Shown one piece after another: positions 1 through 16,335 of a DNA stretch of 64,000 bases; position 1 is the first letter of the stretch; the number at the start of each line of letters is the position of its first letter. Source of the stretch: Auanema rhodensis. Its lineage: Eukaryota > Nematoda > Chromadorea > Rhabditida > Rhabditidae. A program made the position numbers and the translations under genes. The notes below the pieces were generated by a model. The model saw only the letters and a program-made list of their open reading frames with translations, was not told where the DNA came from and made no database searches. Location of the stretch: the NCBI GenBank assembly GCA_964057225.1, contig OZ059898.1, forward strand, positions 4,836,001-4,900,000. The letters run 5' to 3'.

Positions 1-745
1 AAAGAATAAAATATTAGTGAAACTTTTAATAATATTAAGTTAGAGAACAGAATGTTTGAGGTCAAATACAAAGAATAGAAAACATATCGAATTTATAGGA
101 ATAACGAATAATTAGCTAGTAAATAGTTTTAATACTACAAACAATTATAATTTTAATATTGGTAAACTGTTCAAGGTTATATATAATAATACATTTTTAA
201 AAGTATTCTATCCATATATAGTTAAAATAAAGAAAAAAGAGAACAGAATGAGAATGATCAGTAGCATAAACATATCTACTTAATATAAACAAATGAGATA
301 AAACTGTTTTATGAGCAGAATATGAACCAGATTCGCATACTATATCTTGTATGATTTTTGAGATTTTGTAAATATAAAAATAGGTAACAGATTGAATATA
401 TTTTTTCAGGATAGTTTTGAAATCTAGGTTGTGTTGTATTGAGAAACAGCAGTCTCTGGTAATAGCTGCAGGAATAGACCCTCAGGGCTTCGGACTTTTG
501 TGAATCTCAATGAAAGCAGCTAAACGGAAAGAGACTCAAGAGAAAGAAAGATAGAAATAGAAAGAAAACTTGAGAGAAAGAGGGTGAAGGTTAAGAGAGA
601 AAGCACCGAAAGTAAGATGACGGGAACAACTAGGAGGGGATAAATGACATCTGTTCACCTTGCCATCAATTCTCTTCGAATCATATGCTATCTCATTCAT
701 AAAATTGTCTGTTCCCTCCGGAAAATACAACTATCTTGGGATGTC

Positions 746-764
746 CGGCAGGCTGATCCTGCCG
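746..764. repeat. Short perfect inverted repeat in a GC-rich island
   Basis: The arms CGGCAGG (746-752) and CCTGCCG (758-764) are perfect reverse complements separated by five bases. The hairpin sits in the only GC-rich patch of the first 5 kb. No run of T or other terminator context follows. It could be a structured RNA element, a protein-binding palindrome or chance. Confidence 0.4.
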
Positions 765-1723
765 TCCGCCCCCACAGAGACAAAACTTAGAGAAAGAACT
801 GAGAAGATAGATATTGGCAGAGCTTATAGTTCCCAGGCTTGAAAAGTATAATATAAAATGATAAAGTAACTTCTTTATTAAATTTCTTTAAATTAAATGT
901 TTTCAAGATAATTGATTGAAATTAAGATTCCAGATTTAATTCATTGAAATTTGATGAAAGAATTCAGAAGCCAGCGCAAAACTGACAGAAGTTTGAAGAA
1001 GTGTGTTGTCCGTTGCATTCGATGAAATGAGAGTCTATTTGAATTGCTTGTTAGAAAATAGTCAATATGAAGGCAATTTTGAAAAGAAAAGAGAAAAGTA
1101 CCAAATGTTTACCTAATAAGTCAAACGGCGACTTGAAGGTGAGAATTTCGATCTATAAGTACCTAGGATGTGATGATGAAAGAGAAAAGGATTAAGAGAA
1201 ATGAGAGATTGAGAGGATGGAAGCGATACTTGCTCTTTCAGCAATTATTTCAAGAGAGCAAAAGCTAAAAGGTAGATGTTTATCTGATATGAATAACAAA
1301 TAGAATTCGATAATCTTAATAATGAAAATAGATATATTCTTGAATAGAAATTAAACTATACTAACATATAAAACAAAAGACAGAAGCAACATGACAAATC
1401 GAGAAAACAGTTGATCAAATGTTTTTTTCAAAACGTTTTGCCACGGAAAAAAAAGATCTTGAAAAGCATGTCAGAGTTGACCCACATTTCAATTAAAGAA
1501 CATAAGACGAAATTTCAGAAAAAGAGTGAACGTGGTATGAAAAAAAAAATTGAAGAAACTTAATATAAAAAATATAAATTTAAATTCATTAATAGTTAAT
1601 GTGAAAATAGAATTATATTTATATAATAATGATTTATATTAACATACTGATATTGTATATTATATTATTTTGTATATTTTTATAATTTCTAATAAAAATA
1701 TATAAGATTTTTATAAATAAAAC

Positions 1724-1728
<5 letters not shown>

Positions 1729-1759
<31 letters not shown>
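1729..1759. repeat. (AT)n microsatellite
   Basis: About 15 uninterrupted AT units. The minus-strand frame through it reads as alternating Tyr and Ile and is not a real gene. Confidence 0.95.
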
Positions 1760-1766
<7 letters not shown>

Positions 1767-2405
1767 TCAATAATACAAAAAATAAATAGTAATTGAATCG
1801 ATATAAAATAAAATTCTAAGTGAAATGATGTACATAAAAGGTAAATCGGCTTTATATGTGATTGAAAGTAATAAAAGAAAGCTAGTAGGACGAATACAGT
1901 ATTATTATCCAAATATGTTCAATCTTTTCAAAATTAAAAAGAAAAAAAGAAATAAATGAACATGAAAGTACTAGTAGGTTAGTAGATGTATTTAAACGAT
2001 CATCGCTTTAAAAGTAATTGGAATGATAAAACACAAAGAAGACAATGATGTCGAGTATGTTATTGATTTTATTGAAAAGAAGATGTGATAAGCTTGAAAA
2101 TTGTTTAAAAAAAATGAAATAAATAATAAAACTTAAATATATAAATATATAATAATAATAATAATAATAAATATTTATATTTTTAATTATATTATTTTAT
2201 TAGTAAAAAGCAAGAATTAATGAATTTATACATTAAGTTGTTCAGATAAAAAGAATTAAGGTTGTAAGAAAATCAAAAGAAATTTAGACCAGTTTAGCAT
2301 AATGACCTTCTTACGATAGACATAAATGAAATTATGTGATTGAATCTCAGTTTCGAGGTGTTAAGATGAGTAACGGTCAATCACATAACCAAAAAGAAAA
2401 TTTGT

Positions 2406-2408
<3 letters not shown>

Positions 2409-2476
<68 letters not shown>
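2409..2476. repeat. (CT)n microsatellite
   Basis: A CT run interrupted once by TTT near 2418-2420, then 28 pure units from 2421 to 2476. The plus-strand frame translates to poly Leu-Ser and is an artefact. Such tracts are length-variable. Confidence 0.95.
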
Positions 2477-2482
<6 letters not shown>

Positions 2483-5006
2483 CATCCTATTCTTGTGGAA
2501 TATTACAGGGTGTGGCTCTTAAGATTTTAGAGACAGATAACATGTTTTGTAATTTCGTTGAATATACATAGCTAGTTATGAACATATAGTAAATCTACAT
2601 ATACTATATGTATTTCTTTTAAATTATTTGATAACTTCATATGATGGATATGTTATAAACTCATCATTCAGTCATCAGCTTCAATCTTGATCTTTAAGCA
2701 TCATGACGATACCATCAATAGATGAGATGTCTGAGAGCTAAAATCTGAAACCGTTTACGACATAATGACATGTCATAAACTGCTGTTCCTTAAATATACA
2801 GAAGCTAATTTTAATAATAAAATAAATAAATTTCAAAATTATAAAAATAATTTTATATTTAAATTATTAAATAATTTTTTGTTTTAACTTGAATCTTATT
2901 TGAATGAACAGTAATGTAAACGAAAAACTAGATATTCATCTATCACTTTCAGAATAAGAAATGAAAAAAGAAGAAATCATTGATGCATAAAATTAAAAAC
3001 GACATTTACTATTTATATAGTTAATGAGAAACATTTTCCATCATTCCATATAGTTTGTTGTTATTTTAAATATTTGAAATTCAATATTTCTAAAGTAAAT
3101 ATAAAATTAAAAGAAAAAAAAGGGAAAAATATACAAGAAATTGATGAATAGGTTATAGAAAAGTATAGATGACTAATTTGATGTTTGAATATATGTATAT
3201 AATACAATATAATTCTATATATATATAGAGAGAGAGAGAACTGAGAATAAGAATAAGAAAATATTGTAATAAATCCTAAGTATAATTATAAAATGTTGCT
3301 ATGGGTTCTGATTGTAACCTGTCTAAAATATTGAAAAGATAATTGACATATAAGAAGTACTGTGAATACACTGTTTTATAGATTGATGACTGAAACAGGA
3401 AAAAGAACATGAAGAGAGATAAATGGATAGAGAGAGAAAAAGAGAGAAAGAGAGGTGAGATAGAGAAAAGAGGTGAGGAAAGGACAGCTGTAGCTGCAAA
3501 TACAGATTGATGGATTTTTTTATATTCTTCGATTGAAACGAATAAATTTTCTTTTCTGTCATCTATATATACATACATATATACTTTTAACTAAAAAATA
3601 TACTGTAATCCGAATTCTGATAGATAAATACCAAGATTGAGAAAAAACGGAATAGAGGGTGAGATAGAGAGAGAGAGAATGTGTGTTTGAAAATAAAATA
3701 AGACAATATCTTCAATCCAACTAAGACTATTAATGAATTAAACTGTGATCCTCTCACTAATTTATGTATTCAAATTGGGCAACAAGACATTTGATGGACA
3801 GAAACAATAAAAATGAGCACAATGTAGATGTAATCGACTTTTGTAAAATAGTAGAATCTTTGTTTAGAAATTTGAAAATTTATAATAATTATTGTTGAGA
3901 TTTAGAAGAAATGACAAAATATTTGTAATAGAATTCATGGTAAGTCTATTTCTCATCAATGTGTATCAATGAGGTTAGAGTCAGTTGGCTCCAAAACCAT
4001 AAAAGTGAACGTCTGGTGGGCAGATGTAGCTTACATAGAGTGTACAAAATCATCTTCACAAAGAAGTTATCAACATGAGTTATCATAATTTGATAGATTA
4101 ATTTATAAATAATTAAAGAAAATATAAAATTAAAAATTAAAAATAAATTTTAATATATATGTATATAGATGAATATATGCTTTGCTTGATCTGTGAGTTC
4201 TATATATGGGTATGTATGTATATGAGTTAACGGATGTTACGATCATCCGATTAGGCGTTTGGATTCGCTCTTGCTGCAAGTTGATGATGATTGTAATTAA
4301 GTTGGTCTGTATGACACGAAAGACGAAAATTGTATTTGGTTAACGAGGCTTAGTAAAAGGAAGATTTAGATGTATCTAAGATATACTTAGATATTTGATG
4401 CTTAAAATGAATGAAAAATTTGAATAACGAACGCCATATGGACATCAATGAAAAGAAAAAAAGAAGAAGAAGAAGAAGATATTTAAAAATTGATACAATT
4501 TAAGATTATTTCTATATTATTCCATTAAATATTATTATTATTATAACAATATAGAATATAAAATATTTATTTTAAAAATTACAATTTTTTTTGAAAATAA
4601 GAATAAATGACTGATGATTCATAGCCTCTAAGCATAGATGACTTACATCTACAGAGGAATAGCCGCCGATTTCGTTGGTTGTCGAAACATAGAGGGTATG
4701 CAAGTTATCGATGGTCAGTTTGCCTTCTGACATCATCTCTCATGGGACTTATTTCATGAAGAAAAGGGAAGGGAGGGTGGGGAGGGTAAATGTACCCTTG
4801 GATATAAGACGAATTCTCTAGAAAGGAGAGCAATCATAAACAAAGTTCAAGAATAGTAATAACTATACAATATACTAAATAAAATATGTACTATATACAT
4901 ATGTAATATATATATTTATTTATTTATTGTATAATAATATAAAAAAAGAATATTTAATAATATTTGTAATATAATTAAAATTAAATAATAATATAATTTA
5001 TTTTAA

Positions 5007-6546
5007 TTATTTAAATAATAATATAAGAATAACACCACTAAAATTTAATAAAAGAGCACATACAAGTCCAACAAGGATAAGCATAACTAACGCAGTCTAA
5101 ATATGTTCTTTTTTTTCTTAAAATTAAAAAAAAATAATAATTCTTACCATTCCACCATTTAACTTTTTTTTTGTTTCAATTGTTTTGCGAAGTTGATTAA
5201 TATTTGATTTAGTCTTCACAGTATATTCTTCACATTGTTCAACATTACATTGAATATCATTAAGTAAAGGTTGCTATAATACGAATTATTAGAAATTTTT
5301 AAAAGAAAAACAAATTTTATTCCTTACGGCTATCTCTAATTGAATCTTTAGTTCATGAAACATCTGTGATAATTCATCTGTACTAGCTTCTAATCTTAAA
5401 CAAGATTCATGTCGATCTTTAATTTCTTCAAGTAATCCAGGTAAATTATTCTGATCTGATAAGAACGGAAGTAATCCTTCTTTTTCAATTTTACTAGCAT
5501 ATTGTGCTTCTAAAATTCATATATATTATCAGTAAAAGTCTTTGTTTATTCATATCCCTACCTAAGCTTTGGCTTTTTATGAGACGCGCAGCTTTTTGAC
5601 GATTTTCAGTTTCATACTGTATCTGCTCGTGATTAAATTTATTTATAACAGCTTTTAAAGCTTCTACTATGCACATAATCTGAAATAAATTAAAAAATTA
5701 TTGAAGTTCTTGTCATCTGAGAACATACTTGATCACGTCTTATACGAAATTCTGCTTGGCTCATCCCTTCTCGATCTGCTTGCTTGAAATTATCATTCAA
5801 AGCTTAAACAAATACAAATTCAATTTAGTTTTTGTCTCAAAATTTTAAAATTACTATTGACAAATTGGCAAATCTTTTGTGATGACATTTGAAATCTTTC
5901 CACTTCTCTATCTAATTCTCGTATCATCATTCGAACAAAATCTAAAAACATTTACAACTTTTTATGAAAAACTTTCTAAATTAAACAGAACCTCTTTCAG
6001 CTCCTTTTAATAATAAAATATTTCTTAATTTTTCATGAAATTTTTTAATTTTATTAGCAATAGATTGAAGATTTGATAAATCTTCTCGAATACTTGTAAC
6101 TTGTCCTAGAAACTGAAAGATAATTCAATGAAGCTCAATCAATCAATCTAAGTTTATACCTTTTCAAGTTCAGGTCTTTTAGCCATTTTTAAATATTGAA
6201 TATCAATCTCATTAAGTTCTATCCATTCATGTTTAAATAAATTATCTTTATCATCATCCTATAACTATAAAAAAGATTTTCAATTAATATATAATCATAC
6301 AGTATTCAATGTTAAGTTTGTTGTTGATGTAGCATGTTCCTATAATATTTTAAATATTAAAATACAAAAGAAGAAAAAACATTTAAAAGCATACCAAACA
6401 TGGATTCATACGAGATGTATATGTAAAAATATCTTTTGGTTTAAACATCTGATGAATTTGCTTAAAGATAATAAAAATTTTAAAAATATTATATTATATG
6501 TATAATATACCTCAAAACTTTGAAATCTATCACGTACAGAGATCAT
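5007..6546 (-). CDS. Syntaxin-like Qa-SNARE
   Basis: This is a plasma-membrane-type syntaxin, the membrane-anchored Q-SNARE that pairs with SNAP-25 and synaptobrevin to drive vesicle fusion. It reads across about nine short exons starting MISVRDRFQSFE. A helical Habc-like region follows (KRPELEKFLGQ..., then NDNFKQADREGMSQAEFRIR, matching the RIRKTQ block of syntaxins). The SNARE helix runs EEIKDRHESCLRLEASTDEL to QPLLNDIQCNVEQCEEY; the Gln of QPLLND is placed as the ionic zero-layer Gln. The last exon (TALVMLILVGLVCALLLN...) is a single C-terminal membrane anchor ending LFK before the TAA at 5007-5009. Joining it needs the acceptor ATATTTAG, downstream of a decoy AAG. Which syntaxin paralogue this is cannot be settled here. 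Confidence 0.82.
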
Positions 6547-8701
6547 GATGACTGCCAATAATCAACTAAAACTTGCAAGAATTTTAGAAACAACTTTGAT
6601 TCCGAAAATCAAGGAATGTAATCTATCAAATCGTTTTTTCTATCTCTCATTATTTAAAATAAAAACATTTAGAAAAGATATTAAAGAAATCATCAAAACA
6701 TTTAGAGAAAATCATAAAATAAAATAAAAACTAATATAATAGATTAAGTATACAGTATAGTATATTATATTTGTTTAATTAATCATAATCATACAATATA
6801 GTTAAGATAACTAACTAACTAACTATATACATAGTATAGTATATGTATGTCTATTGTATCTATGTATCTCAACAAAACGAGTCAGAATGTCTAATTGACA
6901 GATTTTTTTGCCATAAAAGACGATTAAAGTGAGAAAAAGACGACTTAGTCAATAAGTGTAATATGACAAGAAGACGAGAACTTTTTTTTTTGTTTCCTAT
7001 ATCATTAACGTTCTATTTTCAGAGTGTGAAAGAATGATATCCATATACATAGACTATCATATAATTATTTTTATTTAAAAAAAAAGAAAAAAAATTATAA
7101 AATTATATTTGAAATAAAATAAAATTTAGTTTAAGTAGATAGAATACCATTACTTCATTTCTCAAATACAAGCATATGACTCATAAAGAGAAGAAAGTGA
7201 AACAGTAAAGTCTTACGGCAACAGAAAAACTCAAAACCGCCAAGCTCGATTGTTTAGTTGGAGGTAAGTGGTTTGACAAGTGGTTAACACATACATTTCT
7301 TATACATTTTCTTTAAACTTTTAGCTTGTATACTAAAGATGATGAAGACGTTGATGACCTTTTGTAGACATTCTAGTAGCAATTTTCATAACTATTTACT
7401 TTAGTTAATTTAGTTTACATAAGAAATATATTTGAAAAATACTTGATTTCTATACTTTTGTATTCAATTGCCTTTTCATAAAAAAGTTTCATAATCAAAT
7501 AGATTAACAAGTAAATACTTTTATAAGGTAAATAGAAAGTTCAGATTCTGAAAATGTCAGACAAGACAATCAAAGATAGTTTAGCTGATGATGAAAGTGA
7601 AAAAAAAAGATAACGACTTAAAGACCGATTATACCAGAAATACTTCTTTTTGCTTTCAATTCCTTTTTCAGTTATTTCTCCATAACATTTGATGAAAAAT
7701 CTATTGAAAACTAGGTTTCTTAACATCTTATCAAACAGCTTTTCTGATTTGATGAAGTTTAGCATATAGTACATTGACTAATACCATTTAATCTTATTTG
7801 TTATTTAAAATATATTTTTATAATATTTATCATTTATTATATTATATTATATCTTTTCCCTTTATATCAATATAAACATTTTTATCAATATTCATCGGAT
7901 ATTCATGGATAATAATTATATTCGCCTGTCAACACAATTATATCAAGTACATTAACTATGGCCTTCTAAATAGTATAATATATTATATTATACATATTAT
8001 ATTATATTATATAGTTTAAAATTTTGTATTTTATTAATTTTCATTCAATAGATCACTTAAATTGTCATAATTGATATAATTGAAATTGCTTTTTATCTTC
8101 TTTTATTTCAAATATTTCATGAGAATTTGAAAAAAAAACATACATGTATATGTATGTATATAGTTAAATCACATAAATACTATGTATTACATTATAAACT
8201 ATATAATATAACAGTAATTTCAATAGTTTTTGCTTGTTTTAACACTTCGAAATCAATTTGATTTTTTCATTTTGCGTCCGTAGTTGAAATATTTTTTAAC
8301 TATTTTATACATATAGTATATAATATTTTAATTAATATAATAAATCATTAATTAATATTAATTATATGTTATATATATTATATTATAAATTATATATAGT
8401 ATGTATATATGCTCTAACATGTAAATAATGATGAATCATGATTTTCTTTGGTTGAGTAACTATAAGTACATGCCAGTCTCTATTTCAAAAGGATTGATTT
8501 GAATTTTCATTCAAAAACGAAAAAGAGAAGAATGAGGAAGAATATGGAAGGCCAACCACATAGATGACTCATCGTTTGTCTCTTTTGAAATAGAATACGT
8601 TGCTCTAAACACTTGTTTGGAGAAAATGGCTTGGGACAGTTGAAGTATATTTTCCCTGTCTGAGCTAATTCGCCACCTTTCTCTATCTCTCGGGTTTGCA
8701 T

Positions 8702-8727
8702 TCTCTCTCTCTCTCTCTCTCTCTCTT
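8702..8727. repeat. (TC)n microsatellite
   Basis: About 13 TC units, interrupted at the 3' side. It produces an artefactual Arg-Glu repeat frame on the minus strand. Confidence 0.9.
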
Positions 8728-11700
8728 TCCCTTCTTGCTGTGAGTAGTTAATAGGGTAATTCACTCCTTCAATGCTTTTCTAACGTTAATGACAAATCTC
8801 TGAAAAAAAATAGCTCCATTTGTATATAGAACTGTAGTTTGTTCTATGAAATTATTTTTCAAGTTTTGATATGATTTCAGAATAAAACTTTTCTTTCTTT
8901 TTCTCAACAATGATCATAAAAGAAATGTGAAATGATAGAATAAAAGATTTCACACATAGCCTTCGATTGGTGGGTACAATCCTTATATTCTGTATAATGC
9001 TTGTCGTTATTCGTTACCTTGATGACCATTTTTCAACTTGACTCAACATTAGCCTATGGTTGTTCTGTATATGTCTCAAATCGAAATACTTTCTCGTTTA
9101 GCTGAATCTGACATACTACAGGACATCTCATCCTGTTTTTCTGCAGATCCTTTTCGTCTCCTCATCCATACAGAGTGGACACTGACGACGACGGCTGACA
9201 GCGAGGAAAAGACGTGCCCGTCTGTGCCTGGTCGTCTTCAGCAATCGAATGAAGATTACTTTCTCATGGACCTGGTCTTCCTTGTATCATTTAATGCTCT
9301 CTTTATCCATATCCTCTTTTCTCTTTCCTTTAAAACTTGAATGATAGCAATGACTTACTCATTCGTCCTGACAATGTCCTTTTTCATATTTCCTTCCTTT
9401 GATATTCAACATTCATTCATTTTCTATGGATCAGAAAACAATTTATATGTTCTCTAAGATGAAGAGCGTACATTCATTTGAGTTCTTAACGAAAATCATT
9501 TATCTATTTCGTTTGCAATCCTTTTCGTCTCACTCGCTTGTTCATATGTCACTGCATCTTCAGAGTGCAATTTCCTTTTTTTTCTTCTTATTTTTCCTAA
9601 TTAGCCATCATGTCTTACATCTTTCTAACTAGATTCAAAATTCACTAATGCTGTCCAGAAATATGGAAATTCTTGCAGAAACAATCTTCTTTGTTTAAAT
9701 GTATTATTATGTGGTATAACAATATTATAAGTAAGAATCTTCCAACAAAAAAATGGGGAAATGTCGCAGTGAATGAGAAATGAAGAAAATTGGGGAAGAA
9801 TTTTCGGTAGAGCCCAGCCTGCTTCATCTCCTCTTTTTCTTTTTTTTTTTTCGTCTGCCAAAATCGTATTGAATGGTTTGAGCTGCTCCCCGGGGTCAAG
9901 CTTACGCCTTTTTTGCTCACTTTTCCCTTTTTTTTAACCACCCAAGCGTATAGATAGAAAAAAAAAACTAAACATAGGGTATTGGCAGCTGCGTCTTTGT
10001 TCTTCAAATGTATTCTAATACAATCTTATTTGAAAGTTTTTTTTAATTTTAAATATGTATATTCTATATTTATATTATATCATATATATATAAAGTAAGT
10101 TTGATTGATAAGTGAGAGGATTAAAACTGATTGTCGTGAGTCCCTCTTCATTTTCATAGATGATTTTTAGTTAAGGTTCATTCATGTTAAATAAACAATG
10201 ATTAAACATTACCAACTAATCTGAAAAAGATCGTGATAAGATGATGATGATCATGATATTTGATCAAATGGAAGATTATATGGTTGATAATGTCTACGGC
10301 AACTTTACTTGCAAGTACCTAAAAGGAGTTAAAAGTGCGAAAATCATTTCATTTGAATGAAGGTGAAAAACGGTTGAAAATTTCTTTTTATTCATTGTCT
10401 GCACTTTATTTCAAATCCTTCCTCGTTTTTTTTTTCAATTGATCGTTTAAATCACTAGTTTTTTTCATTTTTTATATTTCGTATGTAATCTAAAAACGTA
10501 GAGATGTAGAGAAAAATCACAACGTTTTCGCTTGTATAATAGAAAAGTATGAATATAAAGTATTAAAGTTTTATATTCACATACTAACATAAAAGGACAA
10601 AACGTGTGAGAAAGTTTTATGTTGGTATGAAATTCTAAAAATAATATTTATGATAGAAAAACTCTTTTGGTCTTTATGATGCCATGCACACATAGTAAGT
10701 ACATGTTGCAATTTTACTTTTCCATATACTTGTATGCTTTAGCTTCAATTTTTCTTTTTTGCTATCTCTAACACTATCTAATTCTTCTTTTACATTCTAT
10801 CTTTGCTTCTATATTGAGAAGAAAAGTCATTTGTGTAAGTATGTCTATGTCTTCTAATCGTTGGTTAGGCTCTTGTGGTCAAAGACGGCAGAGAGTGAGC
10901 GAGAAAATAGCTGTGCGATAACTTTGCCTTTCCTTCCAAATGCCGTCAAGAAGTTTCAATTTAAGGAAAAAGTATATTGTCTTTGCTCCTTGTTACTTCC
11001 AGCGTCCATTTCTTGTTCTCAGAAAGCTTCATTATTGTCAATTTCTGAGCATGACAACTTAGAGCATTTTTCTGAATGCTTATTCTAAACTTATCTACTA
11101 GATTGTTTTATCCTCATAAATTTCAGGTCACAACCTTAAAAATAGTTACTCTATTTTATCGGTTTATTTCTATAAGATTAGAGAATTATCTTATTTCTAA
11201 GAAAGAAGGAAAAAATGAAGTTAGAGTCAGAGAAACTGAGCATGAAGACGACCAATGAAGTATTTCGAGCCAATCTGCAATACTGGACAATCACTTACTT
11301 AATAGACAAAAGGCCAAGCCATAATCTAATAAACTTTTGGATTCTTCTGAACATTATTACAGTTTGCAGTAAACTGGAAAATATGTGTTAATCATCATGT
11401 TCATACTGTCTTCTGTAATTTCGCTAAATAATTCTGCAGAAAAGGAAATAGAATCATTCAAAGTAGCATCTGGTGCATCTCGTTATCCATGAATCATCAA
11501 TTTTCTTTGATGCACCCATATGCTCATTGAATTTTCAATCTCAATTTTTTATTTTTCACATTTGCTTTATTGCTTTTAGTATTTGATTAGTTGTTGATTT
11601 TTGAACATACGTTACTTATTTCGTCAACAATATGCCCTAGAAACTTCTCCTTTTCTTTCTTTTTCCGTCGTTTTGTAATATTCTCTAGAAGTAATACAGC

Positions 11701-14700
11701 ATTCCTGATTATAAGCGTTAAGCTTAAGTAAACAAAACTGGTGAAGACTGCTGTCAAATCGTTCCGTTGACATCATTGAAAAGAGTAAAGTATTAAGAGG
11801 AATCATACAAATTTTCTCGTTTTATTCCGCAATTTTTGAAGATTTGTATAGCATCTTCAAGCAAAGTGCCGTTTAGTATTGTTATTGAGAATAGTGATCG
11901 GTTTTTGACGACGTCCCTTATATGATCCTTCATCATGAATCAGGGTAGTAGTCTGCCATCTAATTGTCAAGCATTGAAACTAAATCTTCTGATGTAACAA
12001 AACACCCTACGAGCACTGAATTGAACAGATTTATTAGATGGGCCGTTGTAGAAAGAGAGGGAAGGGAGAAAAGAAATGAGAATAGCGAACACAAAACCTT
12101 CTGAATGATTAATGTGTAGCCAAGTATAGGTCAAGGAGTACAAACCCGTATCCTTAACTATACGTAGTACTATGATTATGGTTTGGGGAGATTATTAATA
12201 CATTTTATACTATTAATGTTAAAGTAAGATGGAACACTCCACCATCAATACTGATGCTCTATCCCTTCCCTTTTTCTCTTTTCTACTTCATTCTTAAGCC
12301 AAAGTGGTGATTTTTTTAGGATTTTTAATCTATTAAATCGCTCAAAAGTTTTTGTGATGGTTAGGAAACTCAAGGTGATTATAAATTCGTAGGAGGAACG
12401 CTCATACCCCTAACAATCGGAAGATGTCATCAAGACAAAAACGTTGAATAGAACGAATAGATTGAGATGAATAGAGTCGCAAACAAGGAAAAGTAGTGCG
12501 GAATTCATTAGGAATAGCCACATTGGATCATAATCTCTGCATGTCATATCTAGAAAAGGTGAGAGATATACAAAATAGGAAACTATTGACTGTTTTTGGT
12601 GGTCAGAACCTTCATTCCTTCTTTCTCTCTCCTCATATACTGTTCATTTTGTCGATTTCTCGTCTTGTCATCATCATCATCGTCATCAACAACATCCACC
12701 CGACAAAGCAGGTCATTCATCTCCATTACGACATTCGCACATAATATCGCCTAATATGTTGTACACTCTTCATCTTTCTCGCGCCACGATGTATATGTCA
12801 TCTTTGCCTCTCGTGTTCATTCGGGAATGATCCAACTTTTATATGAATTCCTTATCTTTTCTTAGTCTTTGAGAACATCTTCAAACTATAAACGGAAATG
12901 AATACTTTCGCTCAACCTATGTAAGTAGATGACTCATGCTCTTATCAATGAATGACCAAAAATACCTGATACTAATTTTTCTTCCCACCCGCATAGTTTC
13001 TATTTTTATTTATATTCGATAGATGCGATTACACCTAGAGTATATAATGATGGTGAAGACAATAAATTTACAGTCGACAAACTTATACCTTAGTAAGCTA
13101 TTATACTCTTATATTTATCTCATATATCTAACCGGACTTTTCAAAGACTGGCCACCTATAAACGCTATTAGTTAAAAGCTTTTAAATTTCTGTTTAAACA
13201 TTCCAAAACATCTTAATGACTTACCTGTTCTCTATGCTAATTGGCCACGTATATAGAAAACGGGCGGCAATTTTGCAATTGCTTCGGTATTTCTCAACTG
13301 AATGGTTGTTTTGATTATTCCAAAATTTCATTCTAAATTGTAATCATTTATTTTTAGATTTCTATATTTCTTCGTTATTACTCATATCATATTGCTAAAT
13401 TTTTTCTCATCAATGCGCCGGCTGCGGTGATTAGCTCATGCATATTTCTCATTCGTCTTTTTGTTTTTTTTTTGTTTAATAGTTTTTGTGGGCACGTTTG
13501 AGTAAAGACTATGCTCTATGTGTGTATGTGGTTGCCCTAAAACATTTGGTGACTCATCAGACCGGCCAGCACGATGTGCGTGACTCACCTCGTGGGTTAG
13601 AATCGTTATCCTTATATGTTCATCGTGATCGGTGATCGTCAACATTTTCCTTTTATACATTGCGAAATTGCCTTATGAGCAACCTTGGCGCCAAAATAAA
13701 ATTTAAAGAAAGCTCAATTACAATTTGTTTTTGTTTCTCACAGTTTTGATATTTTCGCTTATTTTCTCAGGTTCTATGGGTGTGATGATATCTGGATGTA
13801 ATAGTATGAATTATTTCCATGCTTATCTAGTGATATTACTGAGAACTCAAGATCTCTCAGCCCCTGATGCTGCTGAGTAGGACCAGTGGGAAGAGGCGGA
13901 GCTTGGATCAGTCGTCGATTTCCCTGCCGTCATCGTCAGCGCCGTCCTGCCCGTGTATGGACAGCGACGCTCCGCCTGTTCTCCAGCCGTCGTGGTTCGA
14001 TGGGCCCGAGGTTTGGTCGACTCCATTTTTTCGTCCATTGGTTTGCTTATACTATTGTTACCAATTTTTTTGAATGAACTAAAGTATAGCTCTCATAACT
14101 GTTAAAAAGTTAGCTCCTTTGCAATAGAAGAAAACAATTTCTATCATAGTATTCTTCTAAAAACAAATTTCTCTTTAAATAATGTATAACTTCTATTAAC
14201 ATCCTCTTTGGTTTTGTAATTAAGCACTGAGGCGTTCTAATTGAAACGCCAAGCTGGAATGTTCCTAACATATCTAACCTTCGTGGAATAACGATAGCGC
14301 CGCCAGCTGGCATCTTTTCCTGTAAGCGGGAACAAAGCCCTGTTTGTGTCATAACTACTGGCTTGCATGCTCCATTTTAACAGTTATTCGTATCTTTTGA
14401 TTTTTTTATCATACTCTCTCTGATTCATGTTCCATCATCCAAATATGTATGTCTTTGTGTTTTTTTGTTTTCAACAACTTTCGCTCTGGGCTTATAATTC
14501 TAGCATGATCTCTAAACTCTTCGTTTTCCATCAATAGTTCGCATCTATGACAAATTATTACCATTCAGCTGCCCTGTTCTCATTTTCCGTCTCTCATTCT
14601 TCTCTACTCGCACAAACCAACGATGATCTAAGCGCTGTTTCGCCGCTTATGAAACATCTTTGAACATGACAGTCTATACTAAAATAGCGTGACCATTCAT

Positions 14701-14935
14701 GTTTGCACGGCACGGATTATGACTGTGATTTCTGGGAATTGTTCTAAGTCGGCTGGTTCTTTTATTTCTCTGTTCGTTTAGCGTCTTGTTTGTCAAGAGG
14801 ATTTATTCGAATCTACCTCTAAGAAGACGACAACTTGGCCTAGCAACAGCTACTCTCCGTTTCGGCATTGTTTGGTTGCATCAGATTCATGGCGGTTGTC
14901 GCCAGTGCCTGAAGGTCCAAACTTTGGATTTATAA

Positions 14936-16335
<1,400 letters not shown>

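Larger units (their letters stand above)
1..5006. other. Gene-poor AT-rich region
   Basis: No reading frame here joins into a convincing protein. The open frames present are low-complexity translations of AT tracts and of (CT)n. The stretch holds simple repeats (listed separately), a short (AGA)n run near 4459-4479, and a GC-rich island around 740-775 with a perfect hairpin. It may be intergenic DNA or part of a long intron of a gene beyond the window; the sequence alone does not decide. Confidence 0.6.

Noticed and set aside
2336-2530. Plus-strand frame with a long Leu-Ser repeat
   Set aside because: Pure translation of the (CT)n microsatellite.
8507-8764. Minus-strand 85-codon frame
   Set aside because: Contains the (GA)n tract as Arg-Glu repeats, with no splice context or family features.
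9056-9340. Plus-strand 94-codon frame
   Set aside because: No acceptor before its ATG and no recognisable domain; hydrophobic T-rich tail. It is explained by a GC-rich island followed by T-rich DNA.
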